Assembly: GCA_963795935.1 (NCBI GenBank)
Contig: CAWCJO010000003.1
Location: forward strand, 434,001-498,000
Origin: JAICMB01 sp963795935
GTDB lineage: Bacteria; Acidobacteriota; Terriglobia; Bryobacterales; Bryobacteraceae
Direction of reading: 5' to 3'
DNA: 64,000 nucleotides
In this document: positions 37,254 to 46,671 of the stretch, one piece after another
How the letters are laid out: each line of letters opens with the position of its first letter
Numbering within the stretch: the stretch's first letter is position 1
Notes under the pieces: generated by a model
Database searches by the model: none
Seen by the model: only the letters and a program-made list of their open reading frames with translations
Told to the model about the DNA's origin: nothing
Made by a program: the position numbers and the translations under genes

Positions 37254-37594
37254 AAGAGTCGATTTTTCGACGCGCTGAAGGAAGCACGCCATGCGCATCG
37301 AAATTCGGCCGACAGGCAAACACGTGGAGGTGGGGCGCGTAAGCGTACTTGAGGCCCGGGTTCCGCGGTTCCCGGGTGAGGCGCACACCCTGGATTCATT
37401 TCGATGGAGCGCTCGCTGAATTCCCAAGCGGGTCGATTCGCTGGTTGTCAGTCACGAGCCCAGGTCCGCAGGAAGCCAAGACTGTCCCCACCATCAGTCT
37501 TGGACTGAGCTTGGCCTTGCTGAACTCTTTCAAGGTTCCAGCTGAACGAGACCTGCGCCGGGGCCCCTTGGGTCGGATACTGGATTTTGGCTGA
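37254..37594 (+). pseudogene. Fossil of an XrtA-type tyrosine kinase
   Basis: Two pieces match the kinase at 26536. KSRFFDALKEARHAHR at 37254 corresponds to its N-terminus MSRYYEALKEASRSR, with the start codon changed from ATG to AAG. VTSPGPQEAKTVPTISLGLS and then LALLNSFKV...DLRRGPLGRIL (about 37449-37590) correspond to the Walker A region VTSPEPEEGKSVTVLNLAFS and what follows. The conserved Gly of Walker A is now Ala. About 100 codons between them and everything after Walker A' are missing. It is a true pseudogene rather than a frame error, because start codon, P-loop and most of the gene are gone. Confidence 0.7.
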
Positions 37595-37773
37595 CCGCCC
37601 GGGCCAGGTAACTCGATCGGGGGCGGATTCGGAGCGCTTGGTTATCAAATCAGGCGAGTCCCTTCATTTCATTTCCGGCGGCAACTCCGGCCCGCGGGCC
37701 GATTTTTTCCTCCGGTTGTAACTCCTTTTTCGGCATTTAAGGGAGCAGTTTGCGGTGGTCGCACCTTCGGCTG

Positions 37774-37807
37774 GCGGCGGGTATTCAAAAGCGGCGGGTA
37801 TTCAAAA
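37774..37807. repeat. 17-bp tandem repeat, two copies
   Basis: GCGGCGGGTATTCAAAA occurs twice without interruption (37774-37790 and 37791-37807), in the non-coding stretch. No further copies are adjacent. Probably replication slippage; a paired protein-binding site cannot be excluded. Confidence 0.75.
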
Positions 37808-38085
37808 TAAGATCTCGAAGCCATGGCTCATGGGCCCGTAGCGGGGCGCCCCGCGCCGCCCCAAGCGCTTAAGGGCGCCGCGGTTTACTGAGACAGGAGA
37901 AAGTGCGAAGGCCGTGGCCTCGAAAGTAGTACTACATTACGAGATTCTCAATTTGCCAAGCGGAGGAGTATTGAAGGCGGGCTTCAGATACCTTGAGAAT
38001 GCGGCCGGAATTGCGCGCCTAAGGGGTTATTGAAGCTGATCGAGAATCCCACATCCCCGTGGGCGGGGCGTTCTCAAAGAGGCGC

Positions 38086-38102
38086 TTGGAAGCTGAATTG
38101 CA
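38086..38102 (+). promoter_or_regulatory. Sigma-54-like promoter, copy 2 of an identical 16-mer
   Basis: TTGGAAGCTGAATTGC followed by A: GG at 38088-38089 and GC at 38100-38101 with 10-nt spacing. The ATG at 38126 follows after 24 nt, with AGGA in between as ribosome site, so the expected start point near 38113 fits. It would drive the long plus-strand EPS operon from 38126. Identical to 29957-29972. Confidence 0.6.
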
Positions 38103-38125
38103 CTACTCCAGATTTCTAGGAATTC

Positions 38126-39388
38126 ATGAATATCCCAGGCCAGCAAGCGCCGACGGTGCAGGGTAATCCGCGGTCCACGGTTGTGCTGATGCTGCTAACG
38201 AACGCCTACGACCCGGATCCAAGGGTCCGCCAGGAGGCGTTGGCGCTGCTTGCAATGGGTTGCCGGGTGAGGCTGCTGGCTTGGGACCGGGATCTAAAGA
38301 GCCCGGTTTCAGAGAACATGGAAGGAGTCGAGGTGGAGCGGGTACGCGTGGCCTCGCGCCACGGCAGAGGAACGACGCAGCTCTTTTTCTACTTGGCGAT
38401 TTATGCCCGTCTGTTCTGGCGAGGGCTGCGGACTCGTTTTGACGTCGTGCATTGCCATGATCTCGATACATTGCCGGTCGGCTTTCTGCTTGGAAAACTC
38501 AAGCGCAAACCGATTGTTTACGACTCCCACGAGAGCTTCATGGACATGCTGCAGGGAAGCATCCACCCGACGGTGAGCGGGGCCATACTGCGGCTTGAGA
38601 ATTTTCTCATTCGCCGCGTAGATCTGCTGATTACGGTCGGCGAGAAGCTGCGCGCCGCCTTCGTGGCGCGGGGGGCCCGCCATACCGCCGTTGTCGGGAA
38701 CTGGAAGGATCTGCGCGATTACCGCCGCACGGATGAAGAAAATCTGGAGATCCGGCAACTTTTTGGAATTCCGCCCGGCGCGCTCGTGGTCACTTGTATT
38801 ACGCAATTGTTAAAGAATCGCATGATCGAGGAGTTGGTCGAAGCCGCCAAGCCGTATCCCGACGTGTACGTCATCATTGCCGGTAAAGGGGCACTGGAGG
38901 CAAAAGTGAGGGATTGGGCGGCGGAAAACCCACGGGTTATTTATCCGGGTTTCGTCCATGCTTCCGAGGTCGCGGCGTACACTTGCGCCTCCGACGTGAT
39001 TTACTGCGGCTTCGATCCGGCAAATCCGAACGCGCGCTACGCCGCTCCCAACAAGCTGTTTGAAGCGTTGGCGGCGGGCAAGCCTCTGATCAGCCCCGAC
39101 ATTGGAGAGATCGGCGACCTCATCCGCCGCTCCGATTGCGGCATGCTGCTTCCGGACTGCACGGTGGCGGCGGTGCGGCAGGCAGTGCGGTCGATGAGAA
39201 TTCCGGAACTGCGGGCCACGTGGACGGAAAACGCGCGGCGGCTGGGGAGCACGGAAATGAACTGGGAGAAAGGCCGCGAGATCCTTCATTCCGAATACTC
39301 CCGGCTGCGGCCCGAATTGACGCCGCGGCTGCGGATTCCGCCGTCGCAAGCAATGGCCCGCCAGGCTGTATCTCAAGGCGGCGAGTGA
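38126..39388 (+). CDS. Glycosyltransferase family 4 protein
   Basis: A 420-residue GT-B glycosyltransferase. The acceptor half includes MLLTNAYDPDPRVRQEALAL, FDVVHCHDLDTLPVGF and KPIVYDSHESF; the donor half has VIYPGFVHASEVAAYTCASD and APNKLFEALAAGKPLISPDI, with the E-x7-E-like nucleotide-sugar site (Glu in FEALAAG). This looks like the GT4 group common in XrtA loci (TIGR04063-like), but the sugar is unknown. First gene of the rightward operon, with its own sigma-54-like promoter. Its TGA overlaps the next ATG by one base (TGATG). Confidence 0.87.
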   Translation: MNIPGQQAPTVQGNPRSTVVLMLLTNAYDPDPRVRQEALALLAMGCRVRLLAWDRDLKSPVSENMEGVEVERVRVASRHGRGTTQLFFYLAIYARLFWRGLRTRFDVVHCHDLDTLPVGFLLGKLKRKPIVYDSHESFMDMLQGSIHPTVSGAILRLENFLIRRVDLLITVGEKLRAAFVARGARHTAVVGNWKDLRDYRRTDEENLEIRQLFGIPPGALVVTCITQLLKNRMIEELVEAAKPYPDVYVIIAGKGALEAKVRDWAAENPRVIYPGFVHASEVAAYTCASDVIYCGFDPANPNARYAAPNKLFEALAAGKPLISPDIGEIGDLIRRSDCGMLLPDCTVAAVRQAVRSMRIPELRATWTENARRLGSTEMNWEKGREILHSEYSRLRPELTPRLRIPPSQAMARQAVSQGGE

Positions 39389-40552
39389 TGCCGATTCGGA
39401 TTCTTCATGTTGTGGAAGCGCTGGGAGTCGGCGGCGGCGTTGAAACCGGCATCGGCAACCTGATTGCCAACATGGATCGGGAGCGTTTCGAGCACGTACT
39501 TTGCGCGGTATTCCGGGTGGGCGGGCAATTGGAACGTTATCCCGTCGAGCGCGTTGAAATCGTAGGACTGGAGCAGAGCCCCCGGCGCTTTTCGATTCAG
39601 GCGGGAGCGCTGGCCCAGATCATCCGGAGAATCCGGCCGGCCATCGTCCACTCCAGAAATTGGGGAGCGATGGAGGCGGTCATCGCCGCGAGATGGGAAG
39701 GGTCGTGCAGCGTCATTCACAGCGAGCACGGAGTGGAAATGAATCCAGCGGCGGAACCACGCCGCCGCGCTTGGCTGCGCCGCTTAGCGTTCCATATGGC
39801 GCACCGCGTTTTCTCGGTTTCTTACCAATTGAGAGACATGCTGGCGCGGCGTACCGGCTTTCCTTCCCGCAAGATCGACGTCATTCACAACGGCGTCGAT
39901 ATGGGCTTATTCCGGAAGGATGCCGCGCTCGCGGGCGCAATACCGCGCCTCCTTCGGCATGGCGCCCGATGAGTTTTGCCTGGGCTGCGTCGGCCGGCTC
40001 AATCGCATCAAGGATTACCCCACACTATTGCGCGCCGCGGAAATTTTCGGCAAATCGTGTTCTTCATGGCGCCTCCTGATCGTGGGCGAGGGACCGGACC
40101 GCTCGGAGCTGCAGGAAATGGTGGATGCGTCGGCGACGCTTCGCGGCCGCGTGCGGTTTCTGGGGACGAGCCGCCGCATACCGGAATTTTTGAATGCCAT
40201 CGATCTTTACGCGCTGCCTTCGCTGTGCGAAGGGATCTCGAATTCACTGTTGGAAGCGATGGCCGCCGGTGTCCCTGTAGTCGCATCGGATACAGGCGGT
40301 AATCCGGAAGTTACTTCGGATGGCAAATCCGGCCTGCTTTTTCCGGTAGGCGATGCGGAAGAGCTGGCGCGCAAGCTTCTCCTGCTTTCGAACAGGCCGG
40401 CGGAACGGGAGAAACTGGCGGGGGCGGCGATGCAAGGCGTGCGGGAGCATTTCTCATTGGCTTCGATGGTCCGGCGGTACGAAGAAATGTATGAGAGCGT
40501 AGGGGAGCGTTTCGCCCCTTTAAGGGTCCGCGCAACGGCGCTGACGAGCTGA
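39388..40552 (+). CDS. XrtA-system glycosyltransferase (TIGR03088-like), one frameshift
   Basis: A GT4 sugar transferase of about 387 residues. It begins MPIRILHVVEALGVGGGVET, the typical TIGR03088 start with the Gly-rich acceptor loop; then IVHSRNWGAMEAVIAAR and VIHNGVDMGLF. The donor domain has CLGCVGRLNRIKDYPTLLRA, LPSLCEGISNSLLEAMAAG and PVVASDTGGNPE. The frame changes between about 39920 and 39940 (GLFRKDAALAG to AQYRASFGMAPDEF). One base restores it. It is coupled by a one-base stop-start overlap to the glycosyltransferase before it, and 3 nt separate it from the amidotransferase. Confidence 0.85.
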
Positions 40553-40555
40553 ATT

Positions 40556-42430
40556 ATGTGCGGAATCTGCGGGATATTCGAACCACAACGCGCAAGCAAT
40601 ATCGAACGCCCGGTCATCAAGGCCATGGCCGATACCTTGTACCACCGCGGGCCGGATGAGGAGGGCATCTACTGCGGTCCGGGCATCGGGCTAGGACATC
40701 GCCGGCTGAGCATTATCGACGTTGCCAGTGGACAGCAGCCGCTGGCGAACGAAGACGAATCCATTTGGATCGCTTTCAATGGCGAGATTTATAACTTTCA
40801 GGAACTGAACAAGCAATATCTCTCGAGTGGCCACTCCTTTCGGACGCGCTCGGATACGGAGACGATCGTTCACCTTTACGAAGAGCTTGGCGAGGATTGT
40901 TTTTCCAAGCTGCGGGGCATGTTCGCCATTGCGCTCTGGGACGGTAGGCGGCGGAAGCTCCTGCTGGCGCGGGACCGGCTCGGCAAAAAACCGCTGTATT
41001 ACTCCTGGGATGGGCGTCGAATATTGTTTGGTTCCGAAATAAAAGCGCTGTGGCCGGCGGCCGACTTCCGACCGGACATGGATCTGGAAGCGCTCTCAGA
41101 TTATTTCTCGTATTTATACGTACCCGCTCCCAAGACGATTTACCGGCAGGTAAAAAAACTCCGCCCCGCTCATTATCTGGCCGTGGACGCCACGGGCATC
41201 CGCGAAACGCCGTATTGGGACCTGAGCTTTAAAGAACCCGCGGCGCTTTCGGAAGCGGGCTGGTGCGAGCGCTTGGTGGAGGAATACAAAAACGCGATTA
41301 AGATCCGTTTGATCAGCGAAGTGCCGCTGGGGGCATTTCTGAGCGGCGGCGTGGATTCGTCATCGGTGGTGGCGCTGATGAATCAATATCAATCGCCGGT
41401 CACCACCTGCTCGATCGGGTTTACCGAAGAGTCCTACAATGAGGCGGCCGAGGCGAAGGAGTTCGCGACGTCGCTTTCCGCCGATCATCATGAGGAGATC
41501 GTATCGCCCCGCGCCGTGGACATCGTGGAAAAGCTTGCATGGCACTACGATGAGCCGTTTGCCGATTCTTCCGCTGTTCCCACTTACTATGTGTCGAAAA
41601 TGGCGCGCCAGCACGTCACCGTTGCGCTCTCGGGCGATGGCGGCGATGAGAATTTCGCGGGCTACCGCAGATACAAATTCGATGTTCGCGAGAATATGAT
41701 GCGCTCCGTGCTGCCCCTTGGCGCGCGGCGCTCGCTGTTTGGAACCCTGGCGCGGTTTTATCCCAAAGCGGATTGGGCGCCCCGGATGTTTCGAGCCAAA
41801 AGCACGTTGCAGAGCCTCTCCCGCTCCGCCATTGAAGGCTATTTCAACACCATGTCCAGCGTTCCGCCCGATATGAAGGCAAGGCTGCTCGCCGGCGACG
41901 TGCTCGGCAAGCTTGGAGGATACGATTCGATGGACGTGCTGCGGTATCACTACGAGCGCGCCGATACGGACGATCCGCTTTCGCGCATCCTGTACACGGA
42001 CATCAAAACCTATTTGGTGGACGATATTTTAACGAAAGTCGACCGCGCCAGCATGGCCAACTCGCTTGAGGTGCGCTGCCCGTTGCTCGATCACGAGTTG
42101 ATGGAAACGATCGCGAGCATTCCTTCGGGGCTGAAGCTGCGGCAGGGCGTCGGCAAATACATCTTCAAAAAAGCGTTGGAACCCGTGCTGCCGAAAGCCA
42201 TCCTCCACCGCCGCAAGTGGGGTTTTGGAGTTCCGCTGGCCACATGGTTTCGGAAAGACCTCAAAACTTTCGCTTATGAGACGGTATTTCGCAGCAGGGA
42301 TGAATATCTGAACTATGCGTTCCTGGAACAATGCTGGAAGGAGCACCAGCGGGGGCAGCGCGACTGGTCGTCGCTGCTTTGGCAGGTTCTGATGTTTAAA
42401 ACCTGGCAAGGAGTCTTCAAAACAACATGA
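40556..42430 (+). CDS. XrtA-system amidotransferase 1 (asparagine synthetase B-like)
   Basis: A 624-residue glutamine-dependent amidotransferase. The N-terminal class II glutaminase is complete, with the nucleophile Cys2 in MCGICGIFEP, the RLSIIDVASGQQPL strand and FNGEIYNFQEL. The C-terminal adenylating domain has the pyrophosphate loop FLSGGVDSSSV and LSGDGGDENFAGY. Ammonia from glutamine would be delivered to a carboxylate on a sugar or an amino acid. This is the TIGR03108-type enzyme of XrtA loci, thought to amidate an EPS component (for instance a uronic acid). Its stop overlaps the next ATG by 4 nt (ATGA). Confidence 0.9.
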   Translation: MCGICGIFEPQRASNIERPVIKAMADTLYHRGPDEEGIYCGPGIGLGHRRLSIIDVASGQQPLANEDESIWIAFNGEIYNFQELNKQYLSSGHSFRTRSDTETIVHLYEELGEDCFSKLRGMFAIALWDGRRRKLLLARDRLGKKPLYYSWDGRRILFGSEIKALWPAADFRPDMDLEALSDYFSYLYVPAPKTIYRQVKKLRPAHYLAVDATGIRETPYWDLSFKEPAALSEAGWCERLVEEYKNAIKIRLISEVPLGAFLSGGVDSSSVVALMNQYQSPVTTCSIGFTEESYNEAAEAKEFATSLSADHHEEIVSPRAVDIVEKLAWHYDEPFADSSAVPTYYVSKMARQHVTVALSGDGGDENFAGYRRYKFDVRENMMRSVLPLGARRSLFGTLARFYPKADWAPRMFRAKSTLQSLSRSAIEGYFNTMSSVPPDMKARLLAGDVLGKLGGYDSMDVLRYHYERADTDDPLSRILYTDIKTYLVDDILTKVDRASMANSLEVRCPLLDHELMETIASIPSGLKLRQGVGKYIFKKALEPVLPKAILHRRKWGFGVPLATWFRKDLKTFAYETVFRSRDEYLNYAFLEQCWKEHQRGQRDWSSLLWQVLMFKTWQGVFKTT

Positions 42431-44307
42431 GCGGCATTTGCGGCGTGTGGCGAAAGGAACATCCGGGGAAAACATCGCAGACGTTGCGCTCGGTTTGCGC
42501 CGGGAATTCGCTTGAGAGAACCGATACGATCCGCGTTGCCCTGACGGATGAGGGCGCCGGCGTCGGCGTGGCGTCGCGTTTCGATGCCCAGCAACTCTAT
42601 GACGGTCCGCGGCTGATGCTGGCCTGCGACGCGGAGGTGGTCAACGAAGAGGAGATCCGTAGCCTTGCCGGCGCAAATTCGGAAGATGGAATCGCGGCGG
42701 CCTTGGCGGCCCTCTATGAACGTTTCGGAAGCGCATTCGTCGAGAAGGTGCGTGGGGCTTTCAGCATTATCTTATGGGACCGCGGCGAGCGGCTGCTGTT
42801 CGCCGCGACGGACCGATTCGGCATTCATCCCCTGGTCTATTACGAAGATCACAAAGTTTTACTGGTCGCATCCCGCATCGATGCGCTGCTCCGCTCGGAA
42901 GAAGCGTCGCGCGATATCAATCCAAGCGCCATTGCGAACTATCTGAACTATACGGTTAATCTCGCGCCGGCAACAATCTTCTCCAAGGTGACCCGGCTCC
43001 TGCCCGGCCACCTGCTGTTGAGCTCCGCGGGACAGCTCTGTACCCGGAAGTATTGGGACATGAGGTACGCTTGCGACCCGCACCCCAACGAGGAGGAACT
43101 GAGCCGCCGGCTTGAATCCGTGGTTGAAGAAGCGGTGCGCATCCATTCCAAACGAACGAACTTCGCCGAGGTGGGCGCGTTTCTTAGCGGGGGCACCGAC
43201 AGCAGCACGGTCGCGGGCATGATGAGCCGGCTTAAGCGCGGTCCCGTTAGAACGTTTTCGATCGGCTTCGAGGAGGAGCGCTTCAACGAGCTCGAATACG
43301 CGCGCATCGCGGCCCGGACGTTCGCCGCCGATCACCATGAGTATCTGGTAAGCGCCGCCGACTGCGCCGAAGCCTTGCCGGAGATCGTCCGTTATTTTGA
43401 CGAGCCGTTCGGCAACTCTTCCGCTATTCCGACTTATTTCTGCGCCAGACTCGCGGCCCAAAACGGAGTGCGCACGCTGCTTGCCGGGGACGGCGGCGAT
43501 GAGCTATTTGGGGGCAACGAACGCTACCTTACCGATAGAATCTTTCAGGCTTATCAAAACATCCCTGGATTTCTGCGTAACGGGCTGATCGAGCCTACGC
43601 TCCATGCGCTTCCAATGCATACCCGGTTACTGGACATGGCCCGCAGCTATGTGCGGCGGGCGAGCCTGCCGCAGCCGGACCGGTTTTTCTCCTACAACCT
43701 GCTTCTCGACAACCCGCTGGATCAGATTTTCGAACGTGACTTTCTGACGGAGTTGGCCGATTATTCCGTGCTCGAGCGGCCAAGTTTCTACTACCGGCAT
43801 GGCCCGGCGCGGGAACACCTTGACCGGCTGCTTTACCTCGATGTGAAAATCACTCTCGGCGACAACGATCTGCTGAAAGTGACGCGCATGTCGGAAATGG
43901 CGGGGGTGCGAGCGGGATTCCCGCTGCTGGACCATGCGGTCGCGGAGATGTCCGGCACGATTCCGGCGAACCTGAAAGTAAGAGGCCGCGAGAAGAGATA
44001 TTTGTTCAAGCGCGCGTTCCGGGACCTGTTGCCCCGCGAAGTGATCCAGAAAAAAAAGCACGGATTCGGCATCCCCGTGGCGCTGTGGATGAAGTCCGAC
44101 AGGAAGATGCGGGAGATCACGCACGACATTCTGCTTTCTTCCCGCACCTATGAACGAGGATTTATCCGGCGCGGTTTCGTCGAAGAGCTGATGCGGAAAC
44201 ATCAGTCCGATGAAACGCCATTCTATGGCGATACATTGTGGACATTTCTGACGCTCGAGCTCTGGTTTCGTCAGTTTGTCGATAACGTTCGGACGGTCGC
44301 GGCATGA
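42427..44307 (+). CDS. Second asparagine-synthetase-like protein lacking Cys2
   Basis: A 626-residue paralogue of the previous gene. The synthetase half is intact: FLSGGTDSSTVAGMM, LLAGDGGDELFGGN and KKKHGFGIPVALW. The N-terminus reads MSGICGVWRKE, so residue 2 is Ser, not the Cys nucleophile required in class II glutaminases, and the only nearby cysteine is Cys5. The glutaminase-like domain is otherwise shorter and diverged. By analogy with beta-lactam synthetase and similar relatives it probably does not use glutamine, but adenylates a carboxylate and joins it to another amine. It overlaps both neighbours by 4 nt (ATGA), so it is made in step with them. Confidence 0.85.
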   Translation: MSGICGVWRKEHPGKTSQTLRSVCAGNSLERTDTIRVALTDEGAGVGVASRFDAQQLYDGPRLMLACDAEVVNEEEIRSLAGANSEDGIAAALAALYERFGSAFVEKVRGAFSIILWDRGERLLFAATDRFGIHPLVYYEDHKVLLVASRIDALLRSEEASRDINPSAIANYLNYTVNLAPATIFSKVTRLLPGHLLLSSAGQLCTRKYWDMRYACDPHPNEEELSRRLESVVEEAVRIHSKRTNFAEVGAFLSGGTDSSTVAGMMSRLKRGPVRTFSIGFEEERFNELEYARIAARTFAADHHEYLVSAADCAEALPEIVRYFDEPFGNSSAIPTYFCARLAAQNGVRTLLAGDGGDELFGGNERYLTDRIFQAYQNIPGFLRNGLIEPTLHALPMHTRLLDMARSYVRRASLPQPDRFFSYNLLLDNPLDQIFERDFLTELADYSVLERPSFYYRHGPAREHLDRLLYLDVKITLGDNDLLKVTRMSEMAGVRAGFPLLDHAVAEMSGTIPANLKVRGREKRYLFKRAFRDLLPREVIQKKKHGFGIPVALWMKSDRKMREITHDILLSSRTYERGFIRRGFVEELMRKHQSDETPFYGDTLWTFLTLELWFRQFVDNVRTVAA

Positions 44308-46535
44308 ATGTTATCGAAATCCGGGATGAAGCGCAACTCGCCGCTTTGCGGGAACCTTGGAACGCGTTGTTAGCCGGGTCGGCCGCGAATACAATCTTTC
44401 TGACGTGGGAATGGGTCACAGCATGGTGGTCGGCGTACGGGAACCCGGGCGATTTGCGGATTCTAGTCGCCGTCGATGGGTCCGGCCCGCCGCTCGGAAT
44501 CGCTCCCCTGCGTTTGCAGCGGGTCAGGCGTTACGGCCGCCTCTATCAGAAGCTTTCGTTTATCGGCGATGGCTCGGCGGATTCAGACTATCTGGACTTC
44601 ATTGTTGCGGCTGGCCAGGAGCGGATGGTCTTGCAGGGCTTTTGGAAGTACCTGCGGAATGTATTCGCAAACGGCGTTCTGCTCGAAATTAACGAGATCC
44701 CCGAGACATCTCCCAACCTTCCTATTCTGCTCGAGTTGGCGTCCTCCGACGGAATGGTGGTTGCTACAGCGGACGTGCCATGTGGGACAGTGGCGCTGCC
44801 ATCCGATTGGCAGGAGTACCTGAAAAAGCTCGCGCCGCGGTTCCGGACGAAGATTCGCTCGGTCCTCCGCAATTTGCAGGTCCGCGACGATGTGCGGTTG
44901 CGTTTTTGCGATAACCCGCGGGAACTTGCGGTTCTGCTCCCTTCCCTGTACGAGCTGCATGGGCAGCGCTGGGCGAAAGAAGCGAAACCGGGTGTCTTCC
45001 GGTGGGAAAGAAAGCGCTTGTTTTACGAAAGTCTGTCGCCGGTTCTGCTGGATCGCGGTTGGCTATGCTTCTCCGCGCTGGAGTGGCGCGGGCGAGTTCT
45101 CGCCTGCCAATACGGCTTCGTCTACGCAGGCCGGTATTTTCAGCTCCAAGAGGGTTACGATCCCTCGTGTGAACACTGGAATGTTGGAGTTGGTTTGCGC
45201 GCCTGGTCGATTCAGGAGCTTGTCAAACGCGGCATATCCGAGTACGATTTTCTGGGCGGCATAGGCAGGCATAAATCGGATTGGGGCGCCGAAACCAAGT
45301 TGAGCAAGCGGATCGTATTGGGCAAACCCAGCGCGGCCAGCGTGCTCTTCTGCCGAGGCCCCGAGTGGATCGCGCGAGCGCGCCAGTCGGTTAAGCGGTT
45401 GCTGCCGGAACGCTGGATCGCCAGGCGGGATGCGCGTTGGGAGCGGCGCAGGAGGGCGGCGTTCGAGCATGCGGCGCCTCCGAATGGAGACTGGCAACGG
45501 CGTACGCTTTCCGCGTGTTATTACTATTCGCCCCTTCCCGCGCTGCTGCGACCCATACGCAACCGCTACCGCCTACAGATTTCGTCGGATCGCGGCGCTA
45601 AGTTGCGGCTGCACAAGCGGCGGCAGGCGAGCGTTCGCATTCTTTACTATCACCGCGTCAATGACGAACGCGACCCGTTCTTTCCGGCGATGAGCGCGGC
45701 CAAGTTTGAAGAGGAGATTCGGGTAATTTCCCGGAACTACCGCGTAGTAAGCATGGGGGAAGCTCTCAAGCGTCTGGCTGAAGACGGACCGGCCGAGCCG
45801 GTAGTCGCGATCACGTTCGACGACGGATACGAGGACAACTGCCGCATCGCATATCCGATTTTGCAGCGGTATGCGATCCCGGCGACGATTTTCCTGACTA
45901 CGGGGAGCATCGATTCCCGCGAGCCGTTGTGGTTTGAAAGATTGGCGCAGGCGGTTAAAACTTCGCCGCACGCATCGGTTGACATGGAATTGGATGTGCC
46001 ACGCCGGCTTCTTCTGCGAAGCGAGCGGGACCGCCTCAGCGCCAACGATCACATTTACGCATTCCTACGCGGTTTGGACGATACGGAGCGCCGCGATCGG
46101 CTGTGCGAGATTCTGTCGCTGCTTGAAAGCGTCGACACAGGCGAGCGCGCCGGCAAGATGCTGACGTGGGATCAGGTACGGTGGCTCAAAATGCGCGGCA
46201 TCGATTTTGGCGGACACACCGTAACGCACCCCTTTGTGTCGCGGCTGCGGCCGGAAGAGGCCTCATGGGAGGCCGCGGAATGCAAGCGTCGTATTGAGGA
46301 GGAGTTGCAGGAGCCGGTTGACCACTTCGCATATCCCAGCGGCCGCGAAGGCGATTTCTCGCCATGGAACAAGCAAGTAATTCTGGAGGCCGGCTACCGG
46401 GCCGCGGTCTCCACGCTCTGGGGCGTGAACTACCCGGGCACGGATCGGATGGAGTTACGGCGCGGACAGCCCTGGGAGGCGCATCGAGCGGTATTCGCGG
46501 CAAAGCTCGACTGGTATCAATGGATTGACTCTTAG
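44304..46535 (+). CDS. CelD/FemAB-like acetyltransferase fused to NodB polysaccharide deacetylase
   Basis: A 743-residue two-domain enzyme. Residues 1-380 are a GNAT-fold protein of the CelD/BioF2-like group (FLTWEWVTAWWSAYGNPGDL, FRTKIRSVLRNLQV, YDFLGGIGRHKSDWG). Residues about 440-743 are a NodB-type polysaccharide deacetylase: ITFDDGYEDN with catalytic and metal Asp506-Asp507, the metal histidines His638 and His642 in GGHTVTHPFV, and FAYPSGREGDFSPW. XrtA loci usually have a free-standing deacetylase (TIGR03006) and separate acyltransferases; fusion in one chain would let one protein remove and replace acyl groups on an EPS precursor. It overlaps the upstream gene by 4 nt. Confidence 0.87.
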   Translation: MNVIEIRDEAQLAALREPWNALLAGSAANTIFLTWEWVTAWWSAYGNPGDLRILVAVDGSGPPLGIAPLRLQRVRRYGRLYQKLSFIGDGSADSDYLDFIVAAGQERMVLQGFWKYLRNVFANGVLLEINEIPETSPNLPILLELASSDGMVVATADVPCGTVALPSDWQEYLKKLAPRFRTKIRSVLRNLQVRDDVRLRFCDNPRELAVLLPSLYELHGQRWAKEAKPGVFRWERKRLFYESLSPVLLDRGWLCFSALEWRGRVLACQYGFVYAGRYFQLQEGYDPSCEHWNVGVGLRAWSIQELVKRGISEYDFLGGIGRHKSDWGAETKLSKRIVLGKPSAASVLFCRGPEWIARARQSVKRLLPERWIARRDARWERRRRAAFEHAAPPNGDWQRRTLSACYYYSPLPALLRPIRNRYRLQISSDRGAKLRLHKRRQASVRILYYHRVNDERDPFFPAMSAAKFEEEIRVISRNYRVVSMGEALKRLAEDGPAEPVVAITFDDGYEDNCRIAYPILQRYAIPATIFLTTGSIDSREPLWFERLAQAVKTSPHASVDMELDVPRRLLLRSERDRLSANDHIYAFLRGLDDTERRDRLCEILSLLESVDTGERAGKMLTWDQVRWLKMRGIDFGGHTVTHPFVSRLRPEEASWEAAECKRRIEEELQEPVDHFAYPSGREGDFSPWNKQVILEAGYRAAVSTLWGVNYPGTDRMELRRGQPWEAHRAVFAAKLDWYQWIDS

Positions 46536-46583
46536 ATGGTTGAACGCAAGAGACAGTGATGTTCAGAGACAAAGACCGTCAAA
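46536..46583 (+). repeat. Direct repeat, left copy
   Basis: Forty-eight bp, starting just after the deacetylase stop codon, match 47986-48033 with three differences (all in its first third). It includes a broken copy of the start of the methyltransferase gene (MFRDKDRQ, at 46559), after which the frame diverges. The two copies are 1450 bp apart and flank the exported propeller gene. Confidence 0.85.
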
Positions 46584-46671
46584 CTTGCGGGTGGAGGGCT
46601 GCTTCAGCTTTCTTGGCCGAAGGTGCGCCGCATCGTTTGGGCGATGACACACCGGAAGAGACGTTTGCGAT

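Larger units (their letters stand above)
36834..38085. other. Non-coding stretch with gene remnants
   Basis: Apart from the fossil kinase at 37254-37594 and a 17-bp tandem repeat at 37774-37807, nothing gene-like is seen. Frames around 36835-37200 and 37600-38080 are short, biased and without motifs. The stretch separates two dense EPS operons and seems to be where older genes have decayed. The sigma-54-like site of the next operon closes it on the right. Confidence 0.5.
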
